From Leisingera methylohalidivorans DSM 14336 (GTDB taxonomy: Bacteria; Pseudomonadota; Alphaproteobacteria; Rhodobacterales; Rhodobacteraceae): a stretch of DNA of 64,000 bases. The stretch covers positions 1,452,371 to 1,516,370 of the forward strand of contig NC_023135.1 of NCBI RefSeq assembly GCF_000511355.1. The letters run 5' to 3'. Below are positions 35,264-43,592 of this stretch, piece after piece. A model generated the notes under the pieces. That model saw only the letters and a list, made by a program, of their open reading frames with translations. It ran no database searches and was not told the DNA's origin. Made by a program: the position numbers and the translations under genes. Every line of letters begins with the position of its first letter. The stretch's first letter is position 1.

Positions 35264-35502
35264 ATGTCCGGCGAAGAAGACGAAACACCCATTGATGAAC
35301 GTGGTCATGATCACTGTCATTCGCGGAACTCGATTCGCCGGAATCTCGGTTTGATTTTTTCTATCAATTTAGACGATCGTTTGGGTGAGCGATTTCCTGA
35401 TGCCGGTTACTGCTGCCGTTCTGGTCTATTTCGTTTTGAACCGGCCAAGGCGCTGGATGGGCATATTGGGCATCCCACCTGCGTTTAGTGCGGCGATCTT
35501 TA
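35264..35502 (+). pseudogene. interrupted gene fragment left of the IS element
   Basis: A frame with ATG immediately after the previous stop codes 74 residues and is not recognised. In another frame, GTG at about 35387 gives VSDFLMPVTAAVLVYFVLNRP and then RRWMGILGIPPAFSA, a membrane-protein-like C-terminal stretch that runs into the IS left end. I read this as a small membrane-protein gene broken by frameshift and IS insertion; identity unknown. Confidence 0.4.
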
Positions 35503-35512
35503 GGGTCAGGAT

Positions 35513-35902
35513 TCATAACCAGTAGATGACGGTTGCCGCGAGGGCGATGGCTGAGAGGAAGACTTTAGGACAACGGTCATAGCGGGTTGCCACGCGCCTC
35601 CAGTCCTTGAGCCTGCCGAATATGATCTCGATGCGGTTTCGCCGCTTGTAGCGGCGCTTGTCGTATTTGACCGGCGTCTTCCGCTGCTTTCGGCCGGGAA
35701 TGCAGGCGCGTATCCCCTTGTCCTGCAACGCTTCTCTGAACCAATCAGCGTCATAGCCGCGATCCCCGAGCAGCCAATTGACGTTCGGCAGGCTGCTGAG
35801 CAGCGCCCGCGCTCCGGTATAGTCGCTGACCTGCCCGGCGGTGATGAACAGGTTGATCGGTCGTCCCAAGCTGTCGCAGATTGCGTGCAGTTTGGTGTTC
35901 AT
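35513..35902 (-). CDS. IS5-family transposase, downstream frame (OrfB)
   Basis: A 129-residue frame carrying the rest of the DDE domain: MNTKLHAICDSLGRPINLFITAGQVSD, LLGDRGYDADWFREAL with the second aspartate, and KRRYKRRNRIEIIFGRLKDWRRVATRYD with the catalytic glutamate in the IE(I/R) helix. It is probably expressed only as a fusion with the upstream frame through slippage at 35936-35946; its own ATG at 35902 has no convincing ribosome site. Confidence 0.88.
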   Translation of the reverse strand: MNTKLHAICDSLGRPINLFITAGQVSDYTGARALLSSLPNVNWLLGDRGYDADWFREALQDKGIRACIPGRKQRKTPVKYDKRRYKRRNRIEIIFGRLKDWRRVATRYDRCPKVFLSAIALAATVIYWL

Positions 35903-35922
35903 GCCGCCCTTGGTGCGACCGA

Positions 35923-36282
35923 TCAGGCGACCGCGCCCCCTTTTTTAGCGGCCATGCTGGTCGCAGTCCTATGCGCCTTCAGGTAGGTCGCGTCGATCAT
36001 CACGGTCTTCTCTTCGCCGTGTTCGGCAGCCAGCCCGACCATCATCCGCGCAAAGATGCCTTTCTCGCTCCAACGCTTCCATCGGCTGTAGAGCGTTTTG
36101 TGCGGGCCGTAATCTTTGGGAGCATCACGCCAGCGCAAGCCATTGCGATTGATGAAGATAATTCCGCTCAGAACACGCCGGTCATCAACACGCGGCTTGC
36201 CGTCGGACTTCGGAAAATAAGGCTCAAGACGGGCCATCTGCGCGTCCGTCAGCCAGAAAAGATCAGACATATCACCGCTCAT
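35923..36282 (-). CDS. IS5-family transposase, upstream frame (OrfA)
   Basis: A 119-residue frame, MSGDMSDLFWLTDAQMARLEPYF through GLRWRDAP and KRWSEKGIFARMM, ending with the first catalytic aspartate in VMIDATYLKAHRTA. The catalytic domain continues only after a frameshift in the run AAAAAAGGGGG (minus strand, 35936-35946). Programmed slippage at this A6G motif is known for the IS427 group, so the break is not damage. Confidence 0.88.
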   Translation of the reverse strand: MSGDMSDLFWLTDAQMARLEPYFPKSDGKPRVDDRRVLSGIIFINRNGLRWRDAPKDYGPHKTLYSRWKRWSEKGIFARMMVGLAAEHGEEKTVMIDATYLKAHRTATSMAAKKGGAVA

Positions 36283-36566
36283 TTTTCGAACCGTGAATCA
36301 CGCCACCCACCGGAAATCAATGCATCCTGAGCCTAGAAATCGACATGTCATGCAACCCAATCGCCTCCAATCAAGTTTGGATTTTTGTGCATCAGTCGAA
36401 AATGTCTTGATATGTGTTATGGGCGAATTTGAGCTAATTATGAAAACCTATCCTTATGCCGCTTTGGTGAACTCCTCGCCAGGTGACTGGGAAGTGATGT
36501 CATTTAAGTGAACATCTGATCCGCTTGCGAGCCTTGGCTGGCGCGAAAGCGGTCAGAGAATCCTAT

Positions 36567-37706
36567 TTAGGATGTCACCACAGCCCACCAATTCCAGCCT
36601 TCATACTTATCACCCCGCTGTTTGATCTGCGTGTAGCGCTTGAGACATTGCCAGGATTGATGACCCGAGATCTGCGCAACCTGGGGAATGGTCAGCCCCA
36701 TCTCGAACAAGCGGGAAATTCCCTCATGGCGTAAGTCGTGGAAATGCAGGTCTTCGATCCCGAGAAGTTTACATGCATAGGTGAACCGCCGGCTGACTAC
36801 ATCGCTGTTGTAGGGAAAAATCCTGCCGTCAGTGCGAGGCATGGACTCGATGATCGCCCGTGCTTCTTCCTGAAGGGACAAAGTCACATCGTTTCCCTGG
36901 GTCTGTCTGGGGTGCTTCATGTCGCGAATGGTGATCTCTTCATTCTCCAGGTCATAGTCCGCCCAGGATTGCGACAGAATGGCTCCCTGGCGACGGGTTT
37001 CGAAGATAGCTGCCGCCACGATTTTGTGCATGGGGACCATTCGGGGATTTTCGCGGTATCCGTTGACGAAATGGTACATCAAAAGGTCGAGCTCATCGAA
37101 AGTGGGTCTGCGGGTTCGTTGCGCTGATTTCGTAACGATCTTCTGATGTTGAAGGGTGCGCATGGCCTCCTCGAATTCAGCACGCGGCATTGTGACGCCA
37201 CAGGTTGGCCCACCAAAACGGATGAGCATGCCCAAGGTCACTATGTATCCATTGACCTTTTGCGGTTCGCGAGGTTTGAACGTGTAATGTGCGGTTGTGT
37301 CCTTTCGCGGATCAACGGGGCGTGCTTGAAGCCCGGACAGAAGCTCGATTGCGATTTTCACGAAATCCCGTGCTAAAAGATCTTCAATGGCAGACGCGCC
37401 AAAATTCAGTCGCTGAAAAAAGCTCAGCATCTGGGACTTGGATTTGCCGAAACCTTCCAGGGAGGTATCGATGTAGTCGCTGATGCAATCAGCAACGCTT
37501 TTGCGTGCCTTTGTATTCACGGCGCGCTCCAGGCCGCCCGGCTTTATCAATGCGTCTTCACGACGTTTCAACCAGCTTTTTGCAGCTTGTTCCGATGCAA
37601 ATGTCTCGACCAGGTTGAGGATGACCTTGCCGTTTTTCTTCTTGCGGATCTGGGCGGTGAAGCTCGGTTTGCCATTGGTCTTGAGGCGTTCTGTTATAGT
37701 TCCCAT
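36567..37706 (-). CDS. int: tyrosine recombinase/integrase, probably dusA-targeting
   Basis: A 379-residue site-specific recombinase. An N-terminal arm-binding-like part (1-60), a core-binding part (70-190) and the catalytic domain (200-365) are seen. Catalytic residues: Arg238 or Arg239 (FETRRQGA), Lys264, His323-x-x-Arg326 (HDLRHEG), His349 (SGHQSW) and the nucleophile Tyr358 (LKRYTQI). All are intact. The gene points away from dusA and begins 275 bases before its start, the arrangement known for dusA-associated integrases of prophages and islands. It is therefore the probable enzyme that brought in DNA left of dusA. Confidence 0.9.
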   Translation of the reverse strand: MGTITERLKTNGKPSFTAQIRKKKNGKVILNLVETFASEQAAKSWLKRREDALIKPGGLERAVNTKARKSVADCISDYIDTSLEGFGKSKSQMLSFFQRLNFGASAIEDLLARDFVKIAIELLSGLQARPVDPRKDTTAHYTFKPREPQKVNGYIVTLGMLIRFGGPTCGVTMPRAEFEEAMRTLQHQKIVTKSAQRTRRPTFDELDLLMYHFVNGYRENPRMVPMHKIVAAAIFETRRQGAILSQSWADYDLENEEITIRDMKHPRQTQGNDVTLSLQEEARAIIESMPRTDGRIFPYNSDVVSRRFTYACKLLGIEDLHFHDLRHEGISRLFEMGLTIPQVAQISGHQSWQCLKRYTQIKQRGDKYEGWNWWAVVTS

Positions 37707-37893
37707 GGGATTTCCTTTCAGTCACGGGTTTTCCATGGCCGGGACATCTGATCGTTTGAATTTTTGGGAAGCGGGTTTGACTGGGTTTGAAACCCGAATC
37801 GGGGGGGATCGAGCCGAATAGGGCAGAACTGATGGAGGAGGATGGCAGCCCGGCAGTGCTCGAACCGGAGTGCTGGAACTTGGGGCGAAAAAA

Positions 37894-37932
37894 GTGCTAC
37901 ACGGCGCCGTCGGTGCTACATTCTGTAGCACC
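37894..37932. repeat. GTGCTACA direct and inverted repeats between int and dusA
   Basis: GTGCTACA occurs at 37894-37901 and 37913-37920, and its inverse TGTAGCAC at 37924-37931. The last two form a perfect nine-base-arm hairpin (GGTGCTACA, three-base spacer, TGTAGCACC; 37912-37932). The location between integrase and dusA suits arm-type integrase or excisionase sites, or an operator. Confidence 0.6.
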
Positions 37933-37981
37933 GCATCCAAAAACGGGGCTAAATCGGGCCAAAACGAGGAAAACGGTGAAG

Positions 37982-39007
37982 ATGATGGATTCGAAAAACC
38001 AAGAAAAATCAGGTTTTTCCGAGGTTAGGCGGGCGGCACGCCTATCCATTGCACCGATGATGGATTGGACGACATCCGATTGCAGGTTTTTGCACCGGCT
38101 GCTGAGCCGGGAGACGCTGCTTTACACAGAAATGGTGACCGCGCCTGCGCTGGTGCGGGGCGGGGCGCTGCACTTGCTTGAGTTTCACACCGACGAGCAT
38201 CCGGTAGCCTTGCAGCTGGGCGGTTCGGACCCGGTAGAGCTGGCAGAGGCCGCCCGGCTGGGGGCGGAAGCGGGCTATGACGAGATCAACCTCAACTGCG
38301 GATGTCCAAGTGACCGGGTGCAATCGGGCGCCTTTGGCGCGGTGCTGATGCAGACGCCGGAACTGGTGGCGGATTGCGTCGCTGCCATGCGTGAAGCCGT
38401 AAAGGCCGCGGTTACCGTTAAATGCCGGATCGGTGTTGATGATCAGGAGCCGGAAAAGGTGCTGCCGGACTTCCTGGACAAGATCCGGTCGGCGGGCTGC
38501 CGACGGGTGACGATTCACGCACGCAAGGCCTGGCTGCAGGGGCTGAGCCCCAAGGAAAACCGCGATATCCCGCCCTTGGATTATGATCTGGTGCATAAGA
38601 TGAAAGCCGCATTCCCGGATCTGCATATCTCGATAAACGGCGGTATTGCCACGCTGTCTGAGGCCAAGACGCATCTGGACCGGGGCCTTGATGGTGTGAT
38701 GGTGGGGCGTGCGGCATATCACCAGCCTGCCGATGTTCTTTGCGCCGCAGATCCGGAGATCTACGGGACCGGCAGTGTTAGTGAGCCTTGCCAGGCCGTG
38801 CGGCAAATGCTGCCGTATATCGAGGCGCGGCTGGGCGAAGGGGCCAAGCTGAACCAGATCACCCGGCATATGCTCGGACTGTTTGCCGGCAAGCCGGGCG
38901 CGCGGCAGTGGCGGCGGACGCTCTCTGAGGGCGCCTGCCGAGCAGGAGCCGGGCCGGAACTGGTGGAGCAGGCCCTGGCGCAGGTGGCGGATCGCGCGGC
39001 CGCGTGA
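37982..39007 (+). CDS. dusA: tRNA-dihydrouridine synthase A
   Basis: A 341-residue flavoenzyme reducing uridine in the D-loop of tRNA. ARLSIAPMMDWT starts the barrel, GYDEINLNCGCPSDRVQSG carries the catalytic Cys108, ITIHARKAWLQGLSPKENR-like sequence and SINGGI/VMVGRAAYHQP bind tRNA/FMN. Length is normal. The start is taken as the ATG pair at 37982/37985, after a GAGGAAAACGGTGAAG stretch. The frame stays open further upstream to 37787, but that part is not DusA-like and crosses the integrase-proximal repeats, so the first codons may derive from island DNA. Confidence 0.92.
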   Translation: MMDSKNQEKSGFSEVRRAARLSIAPMMDWTTSDCRFLHRLLSRETLLYTEMVTAPALVRGGALHLLEFHTDEHPVALQLGGSDPVELAEAARLGAEAGYDEINLNCGCPSDRVQSGAFGAVLMQTPELVADCVAAMREAVKAAVTVKCRIGVDDQEPEKVLPDFLDKIRSAGCRRVTIHARKAWLQGLSPKENRDIPPLDYDLVHKMKAAFPDLHISINGGIATLSEAKTHLDRGLDGVMVGRAAYHQPADVLCAADPEIYGTGSVSEPCQAVRQMLPYIEARLGEGAKLNQITRHMLGLFAGKPGARQWRRTLSEGACRAGAGPELVEQALAQVADRAAA

Positions 39008-39093
39008 CGCGGCGCATCGCAGGCTATCGGCTTGTGCAATCAGTTTCCGACCGCTAACCCTTTGCCGGTGAAGCCAAGTCGGAGGTGCCCCGC

Positions 39094-39948
39094 ATGACTG
39101 ATCCTGCCATGACTGCCGCCCTGTGGCCGGAGCCTGCATTGCTGATGCAGATGGCGGGGCTGCTGCTGGTGATCGGCGCATTCGCCGGGATGCTGGCGGG
39201 ACTTCTGGGTGTTGGCGGCGGTATCGTCCTGGTGCCGGCGTTTTTCTATGCCTTTCAGACCCTTGGCTATGGCGGCGATCAGCTTATGCAGATGTGTCTG
39301 GCGACTTCTTTGGCGACAATTATTGTGACCTCTGTGCGATCAGTCCTGAGCCACAACAAGAAGGGCGCGGTGGATTGGCAGATTCTGCGCGGCTGGGGCA
39401 TCGGCATTGCGCTGGGGGCCATTGCCGGGGTGCTGGCAGCATCCTCTTTGCGTTCATCCGTGCTGCAAGGCGTGTTTGGCGGATTGGCGCTGGTGATTGG
39501 CTGCTATCTGGGTCTGGGCCGCGCGAACTGGCGGCTGGCTGAGGCGATGCCCAAGGGTGTTAAGCGGCTGGCGTTGTCGCCCGCGGTCGGGTTTCTGTCG
39601 GTACTGATGGGCATTGGCGGCGGCAGTTTTGGCGTGCCGCTGATGACTCTGCACGGGGTGCCGGTGCACCGCGCGGTGGCGACGGCTGCCGGCTTTGGCG
39701 TGATCATTGCGGTGCCGTCAGTTGCTGGCTTCCTGCTGCTGGATTTGGACCCTGCCGTGCGGCCTCCGTTCACCATCGGAGCGGTTAATCTGGTGGCGTT
39801 TTTCATTGTGATAGCAATGACGCTGATAACCGCGCCCTGGGGGGTGAAGCTGGCCCACGCGATGGACCCGAAACCGCTGAAACGGGTGTTCGGGGCCTTT
39901 CTGGTGCTGGTGGCGCTCAATATGCTGCGCAAGGCATTTGGACATTGA
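39094..39948 (+). CDS. TSUP-family (TauE/SafE) membrane exporter
   Basis: A 284-residue protein with eight or so helices. The two repeats of the family show as GAFAGMLAGLLGVGGGIVLVP (about 25-45) and VGFLSVLMGIGGGSFGVPLM. TSUP proteins export sulfite, sulfoacetate or related anions. The start ATG at 39094 has GGAGGTGCC nine bases before; a GTG at 39085 sits in that site and is rejected. It is ten bases before the next gene, so the two are probably co-transcribed. Substrate unknown. Confidence 0.88.
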   Translation: MTDPAMTAALWPEPALLMQMAGLLLVIGAFAGMLAGLLGVGGGIVLVPAFFYAFQTLGYGGDQLMQMCLATSLATIIVTSVRSVLSHNKKGAVDWQILRGWGIGIALGAIAGVLAASSLRSSVLQGVFGGLALVIGCYLGLGRANWRLAEAMPKGVKRLALSPAVGFLSVLMGIGGGSFGVPLMTLHGVPVHRAVATAAGFGVIIAVPSVAGFLLLDLDPAVRPPFTIGAVNLVAFFIVIAMTLITAPWGVKLAHAMDPKPLKRVFGAFLVLVALNMLRKAFGH

Positions 39949-39957
39949 GGGGGCGTC

Positions 39958-40755
39958 ATGCAAGATCCGTTTGCACAGTATCAGGACAGGGGCTGGGTGC
40001 GGTTCGGCCATGACCCGCAGGTCGCGGCCTGGGCGGCGGATGCTCTGACGCACGGAGTGGCCGCGCTGGACGACCCGGCCTGCGCTGAGTGGTTCCAATG
40101 TGAGCGCACGTGGTTCATTGGCGTTGATGCCCTGCCCAATGATGCCGCGGGCCGTCTGTCCGGCGGACCGCCCTTGTCCGGCGCGCCGGTGGACTTCATC
40201 ACCAGGCACATCGGCCCCGTTCCGGAGCTGCACCGGGCGCAGGTGTCCTCGGTGTTTCCAGGCTACCCGCGCCCGCGTCCGGGCGAGGGCGAGGCCGCCT
40301 TCCGCTACCGCGTCAAGCGCGATGCGGCGCATGTGGACGGGGTGAAAATCTATGGCGTGCACCGCCGCCGCAAGGTGGAGGAGCCGCATGCCTGGGTGCT
40401 GGGCATCCCGCTGAACGAAAGCAGCCCCGATGCCGCGCCGCTGGTGATCTGGGAGGGCAGCCACAGGATCATGCGCCGCGCCTTTGCCGCCGCGTTTGAG
40501 GGCGTGGCGCAGGCGGACTGGGCGGATGTTGATGTGACCGGTGCCTATACCGCTGCGCGTGCCGAAGTGTTTGAGACCTGCCCGCGGATCACCGTGCATG
40601 CCAAGCCCGGTGAGTCCTATCTGATGCACCGGCTGTGCCTGCATGGGGTTGCGCCCTGTGGCGAGGGGGCATACGCGCCGGAAGAGGGCCGCATGATCGC
40701 CTATTTCCGCCCGGAGCTGGCAGATTGGACCAATGGGTGGCTGGCGGAGGGGTAG
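39958..40755 (+). CDS. putative 2-oxoglutarate/Fe(II) dioxygenase-like protein (phytanoyl-CoA-type)
   Basis: A 265-residue cytosolic protein not clearly of a characterised family. RDAAHVDGVK (about residues 121-130) gives a His-x-Asp pair, and MHRLCLHGVAPC with a following Arg (EEGRMIAYFRP) would supply the distal His and the oxoglutarate arginine. This is the metal-ligand order of phytanoyl-CoA dioxygenases. I infer an Fe(II) oxygenase with low certainty about substrate. It overlaps no neighbour and follows the TSUP gene by nine bases. Confidence 0.6.
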   Translation: MQDPFAQYQDRGWVRFGHDPQVAAWAADALTHGVAALDDPACAEWFQCERTWFIGVDALPNDAAGRLSGGPPLSGAPVDFITRHIGPVPELHRAQVSSVFPGYPRPRPGEGEAAFRYRVKRDAAHVDGVKIYGVHRRRKVEEPHAWVLGIPLNESSPDAAPLVIWEGSHRIMRRAFAAAFEGVAQADWADVDVTGAYTAARAEVFETCPRITVHAKPGESYLMHRLCLHGVAPCGEGAYAPEEGRMIAYFRPELADWTNGWLAEG

Positions 40756-40858
40756 GATTGTTGTCTCTTGCAGCAGCAATCAGCCGCCTGCTAAGCATGG
40801 TGAAAGTGCGCGGGGTCCTCGCGCCGGCGTTAGGCGAATTGTAGAAGTAAGGTTATCG

Positions 40859-41101
40859 ATGCCAAGCCAGGCTGGGTTTGCTGAATACCTGAAGATCAAG
40901 GGTGGGCTGCCGTGGCTTGCGAAGCTCGTTTTCTTTGCCGCAGCTGTAGAAATTGGTTTGGTTTACTACGTAGTTTACGAGCCGGATTACTATCTTCAAA
41001 GTAAATCGAGATACCTTGTCCCAAGTATGGTGTGGTTATTTCTGCCTGTGCTAGCAGGAGCCGTAGTCTATGACGTGAAGAAGGTCATTTCCCGAAACTA
41101 G
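40859..41101 (+). CDS. small hypothetical membrane protein
   Basis: An 80-residue protein with two membrane helices (about 21-40, LVFFAAAVEIGLVYYVVY, and 51-70, MVWLFLPVLAGAVVYDV). A short N-terminal soluble part (MPSQAGFAEYLKIKGGLP) precedes. The start has AAGG nine bases upstream. GC content is lower than in the neighbouring genes. No family recognised. Confidence 0.55.
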   Translation: MPSQAGFAEYLKIKGGLPWLAKLVFFAAAVEIGLVYYVVYEPDYYLQSKSRYLVPSMVWLFLPVLAGAVVYDVKKVISRN

Positions 41102-41168
41102 ATTGTGTCTGTATGCCCGGAACAAGCCGGAGGCGCGCCCTTTGTGGATAGGTCAGCATTCCTGCCTG

Positions 41169-41190
41169 AATGTTTCGCGCGCGAAACATT
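41169..41190. promoter_or_regulatory. 22-bp perfect palindrome with parS-like arms
   Basis: A perfect 22-base palindrome whose core is TGTTTCGCGCGCGAAACA. The arms TGTTTC/GAAACA equal those of the ParB-binding parS site (TGTTTCACGTGAAACA), but the spacing is two bases longer. It lies beside the duplicated DUF1289 end at 41201. Protein-binding role unproven. Confidence 0.5.
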
Positions 41191-41200
41191 GGGTCAGTGC

Positions 41201-41304
41201 TTATTCCGCATGATTTACAGAGCCTTACCCCGCCGTGCGCTGCGTTAGCTGCGCTTTAACCTTGCACTGCGGCCGCCGCGGCGCTTGTTCAGGTTGACGG
41301 CGCG
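41201..41304 (-). repeat. duplicated 3' end of the DUF1289 gene (copy A)
   Basis: This 104-base stretch aligns without gaps to 43312-43415, with roughly 80 percent identity by eye, covering 31-odd bases beyond the DUF1289 stop and the last codons. On the minus strand it reads ...LNKRRGGRSARLKRS-stop, the same ending as the intact gene. Further upstream the reading continues (VPLPHDQLVQLHRHAAHLRR) without close similarity, so it may be the tail of a diverged paralogue. Confidence 0.8.
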
Positions 41305-41440
41305 CCTCAAATGCGCAGCGTGGCGGTGCAGCTGGACCAGTTGGTCGTGCGGCAGCGGGACGGAGAAGGCTTCGGTATGTGTCTGACTTAACCGTCAGGT
41401 TTCACACAGGGAATCCTCTTTGGCGATATTTGTAGCAAGG

Positions 41441-41940
41441 TCAACGACACCTCAACGCCAAACCTTCAGCAAGCCACAACGGCGCAGTTTCGGGCCAGGC
41501 CCCATTACGGTATCTGACAAATGCCTCTTGACCCTGCTGGTCATCCCCACGGCTTTGACCAGATCCTGCACCGAATGTGTTGAGAGGCCCTAAGCGGGCA
41601 CCTTCTGAATTACCACAGTCATCGCCTTCTCCGCCGCCCCGCGGGGCTTCAAAAGCAAGGGGAAACAGGGAGCCTTGCGCAGTTTTAGGTACTTCACGCC
41701 GACCGATCCGGCGCGCGTCTCCCAGCCTCGGGACCAGTAACCGTCGCGGCGGTTCATCCGCTCGGCCATGCGGCCGTGCGCCCTGACTCTGCAGAGCTGG
41801 CCGCATCCAGCCCCATGAGACAGCCAGCGAACGCGGGCATCCCGGCCAGCCAGTGAGTGTCGGGCATCTCCGACGCAAGTGCATGAAGCGCCGCAATCTC
41901 TGATAGGCTGTCCTTGCTCAAAGTTAGGCCGGTGAACCAT
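41441..41940 (-). mobile_element. IS256-family transposase remnant, copy 1
   Basis: Minus-strand remnant. RMNRRDGYWSRGWETRAGSV, KYLKLRKAPCFPLLLKPR and AAEKAMTVVIQ match the IS256 N-terminal region; in another frame STHSVQDLVKAVGM follows. The catalytic DDE part is missing. Several frameshifts are present. It resembles copy 2 at 42125-43016 in family but is not the same piece. Confidence 0.75.
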
Positions 41941-42124
41941 ACCTTAGCCGAAGAACATTCGTGGCCGCCAAGCGATCCGCGCGGGCTTCGCTTCGCGAAG
42001 ACGCCGCTGGGTCCGCACTAAAAGCAGAAGCTAAACCAATCGTCGGGACACCGCGTTTGCCGATCATGTCCCGTGCAGTGGTGTAGCTCATGGCTGGCCT
42101 GGCGCTATTGGCGAGCCGGGCAGA

Positions 42125-43016
42125 TCATTCTGTCAGAGTTGCAGGCAGGCTGATGACAGGATCATCGCTGACCGGCGCCAAGGTTTCCAGCGTTATGTAT
42201 CGCGCATGCTGCTCGGTCCATTCCTCGGTCCGCTCCATGAGGATGGCGCCGGCGAGACGGTGTTTGGCAGCCTCGTTGGGTAAGATACCGGCGACGCCGG
42301 TCCTCCGCTTGATCCTTCCGTTCAAACGTTCAATCGGATTCTTGGAATGCAATTTCGTCCGATGCTGCGGAGGAAACGTCATGTAGGCGCGCAGTCTTCT
42401 TCAGCCTCATCCATAAGACCGGAGAGTTTCAGCACCCGCGCGACCGAGGCCTTGATGCCTTCGTGGACATCGCTGATGAAGAGCTTCACGCCGCACAGTC
42501 CGCTCCGCACCACATTCCGTAGAAACTCGGTCCAGAAGATTTCGGCCTAGGACGGGCCGATGGCCATGCCCAGGACCTCGCGGCGGCCGTTCATGAAGAC
42601 GCCAACAGCGATGGTGTCGGCAACAGACACGATACGGCCGCCCTGCCGGACCTTGAGATAGGTCGCGTCCATAGGGCGGGTCGAGACGCCGTGGACATAG
42701 GCCTCCTGGATGACCGTGGTCCGGGCCTTCTCCGCCGCTCGCCGTGGCTCCAGGAAGGAGGGAAAGTAGCTGCCAGTGCGCAGTCCTGGGGGGGGGCGGT
42801 TCCATGTCTCCAGCCCGCGTCCGCCAGTCCCGTTCGGGATAGCCATTCCTTTGCGCTTTGCACTTCGGGATCTCCTGATGACAGCCGGCGCCGGTTTTCG
42901 CGCCCGCCGCCAGCTCCATCAACTGTTCGGCGGCGAAAACCGATCCTCTCACGCAGCAGATCAGCATCTGCATTCTTCTCCACCAGCTCTCTCAGGTCCA
43001 TCATGGGTTTGGTCAT
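42125..43016 (-). mobile_element. IS256-family transposase remnant, copy 2, with internal deletions
   Basis: The minus strand starts with MTKPMMDLRELVEKNADADLLRE. It continues through EWLSRTG, SYFPSFLEPRRAAEKARTTVIQEAYVHGVSTRP and then jumps directly to MDATYLKVRQGGRIVSV, so about 50 residues between them are gone. MNGRREVLGMAIGPS ends in a TAG, and after another gap MTFPPQHRTKLHSKNPIERL to the C-terminus (LETLAPVSDDPVISLPA) is intact at 42125-42382. The spacing shows at least two internal deletions and several frameshifts. Confidence 0.85.
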
Positions 43017-43311
43017 CGGGGTTTTCCTTCGGTCCAGGTTTGCTTTAGCAACCCGAACTGCCGGAAATTCCCCGATGACCGCCGCGCCCTTGATGGCGCC
43101 CTACGGCGCCCCCTGGCGGGCGCGGACGCAATCAAGGGCGATACCCGCTGTTACACCTCCGCGAAGGACATGACCGCAAGCTGTCTCGTTTGAGTGGTTT
43201 TGGCGCGATTTCAGATGGTTGTAACGTGCCGCGCCCTTTAGTGCTAAAACTGGAACCAGCTCCGGATAGCGCTCCATCGACAGGGCGCACATCTTCAAAA
43301 TGGGGCAGGAA

Positions 43312-43415
43312 ATATTCGGCAAGATTTGCAGAGCCTTACCCTGCCACGCGCCGCGTTAGCTGCGTTTCAACCTAGCACTGCGGCCGCCGCGGCGCTTGAC
43401 CAGTTTGCTGGCGCG
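43312..43415 (-). repeat. 3' end of the DUF1289 gene (copy B, intact gene)
   Basis: Partner of the repeat at 41201-41304. Together they bracket the IS256 graveyard as direct repeats about 2.1 kb apart, both oriented on the minus strand. Confidence 0.8.
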
Positions 43416-43592
43416 GGCGGGCAGGTCATTCATGATGCCGGCGCGTTCCTCGTTCGACATTTTCGACCAGTCGCGGATTTCGTCGATAGAGCGGTAGCAG
43501 CCGGTGCAGATGCGCGCCTCGGGGTGGACGACGCAGATCTTGATGCAGGGGGACTGAATCTCATCCCGTTTCCATACGTCGTCAGTCATCAT
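43356..43592 (-). CDS. DUF1289 domain protein
   Basis: A 78-residue protein with the DUF1289 pattern SPCIKICVVHPEARICTGCYRSIDEIRDWSKMSNEERAGIM: Cys residues at about 16, 20, 29 and 32, which probably bind a metal, and a basic arginine-rich C-terminus. Function of the family is unknown. It directly abuts ruvX (stop of ruvX and start here are adjacent), which suggests translation coupling. Its 3' end is duplicated at 41201. Confidence 0.88.
   Translation of the reverse strand: MMTDDVWKRDEIQSPCIKICVVHPEARICTGCYRSIDEIRDWSKMSNEERAGIMNDLPARASKLVKRRGGRSARLKRS

Larger units (their letters stand above)
35503..36333 (-). mobile_element. IS5-family (IS427-group) insertion sequence, apparently complete
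   Basis: An 831-base element. Ends are imperfect inverted repeats: left GGGTCAGGATTCAT, right end read inward GGCTCAGGATGCAT. TA flanks both ends (35501-35502 and 36334-36335), consistent with a two-base TA target duplication. It encodes two overlapping minus-strand frames joined by a slippery run. All hallmarks of the IS427 group are present, and I see no disabling lesion, so it may be active. Confidence 0.88.

Noticed and set aside
35923..35946. Frameshift between the two IS5 transposase frames as gene damage
   Set aside because: The break lies on an A6G5 slippery run, the known programmed frameshift of the IS427 group; everything else in the element is intact.
38303..38330. DusA lacking a catalytic cysteine because GACLM reads GAVLM
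   Set aside because: The catalytic cysteine of the family is the one in GCPS, present here as Cys108; the later position is not essential.
41169..41190. Canonical parS site
   Set aside because: Arms fit but the spacing is two bases too long; kept only as an unexplained palindrome.
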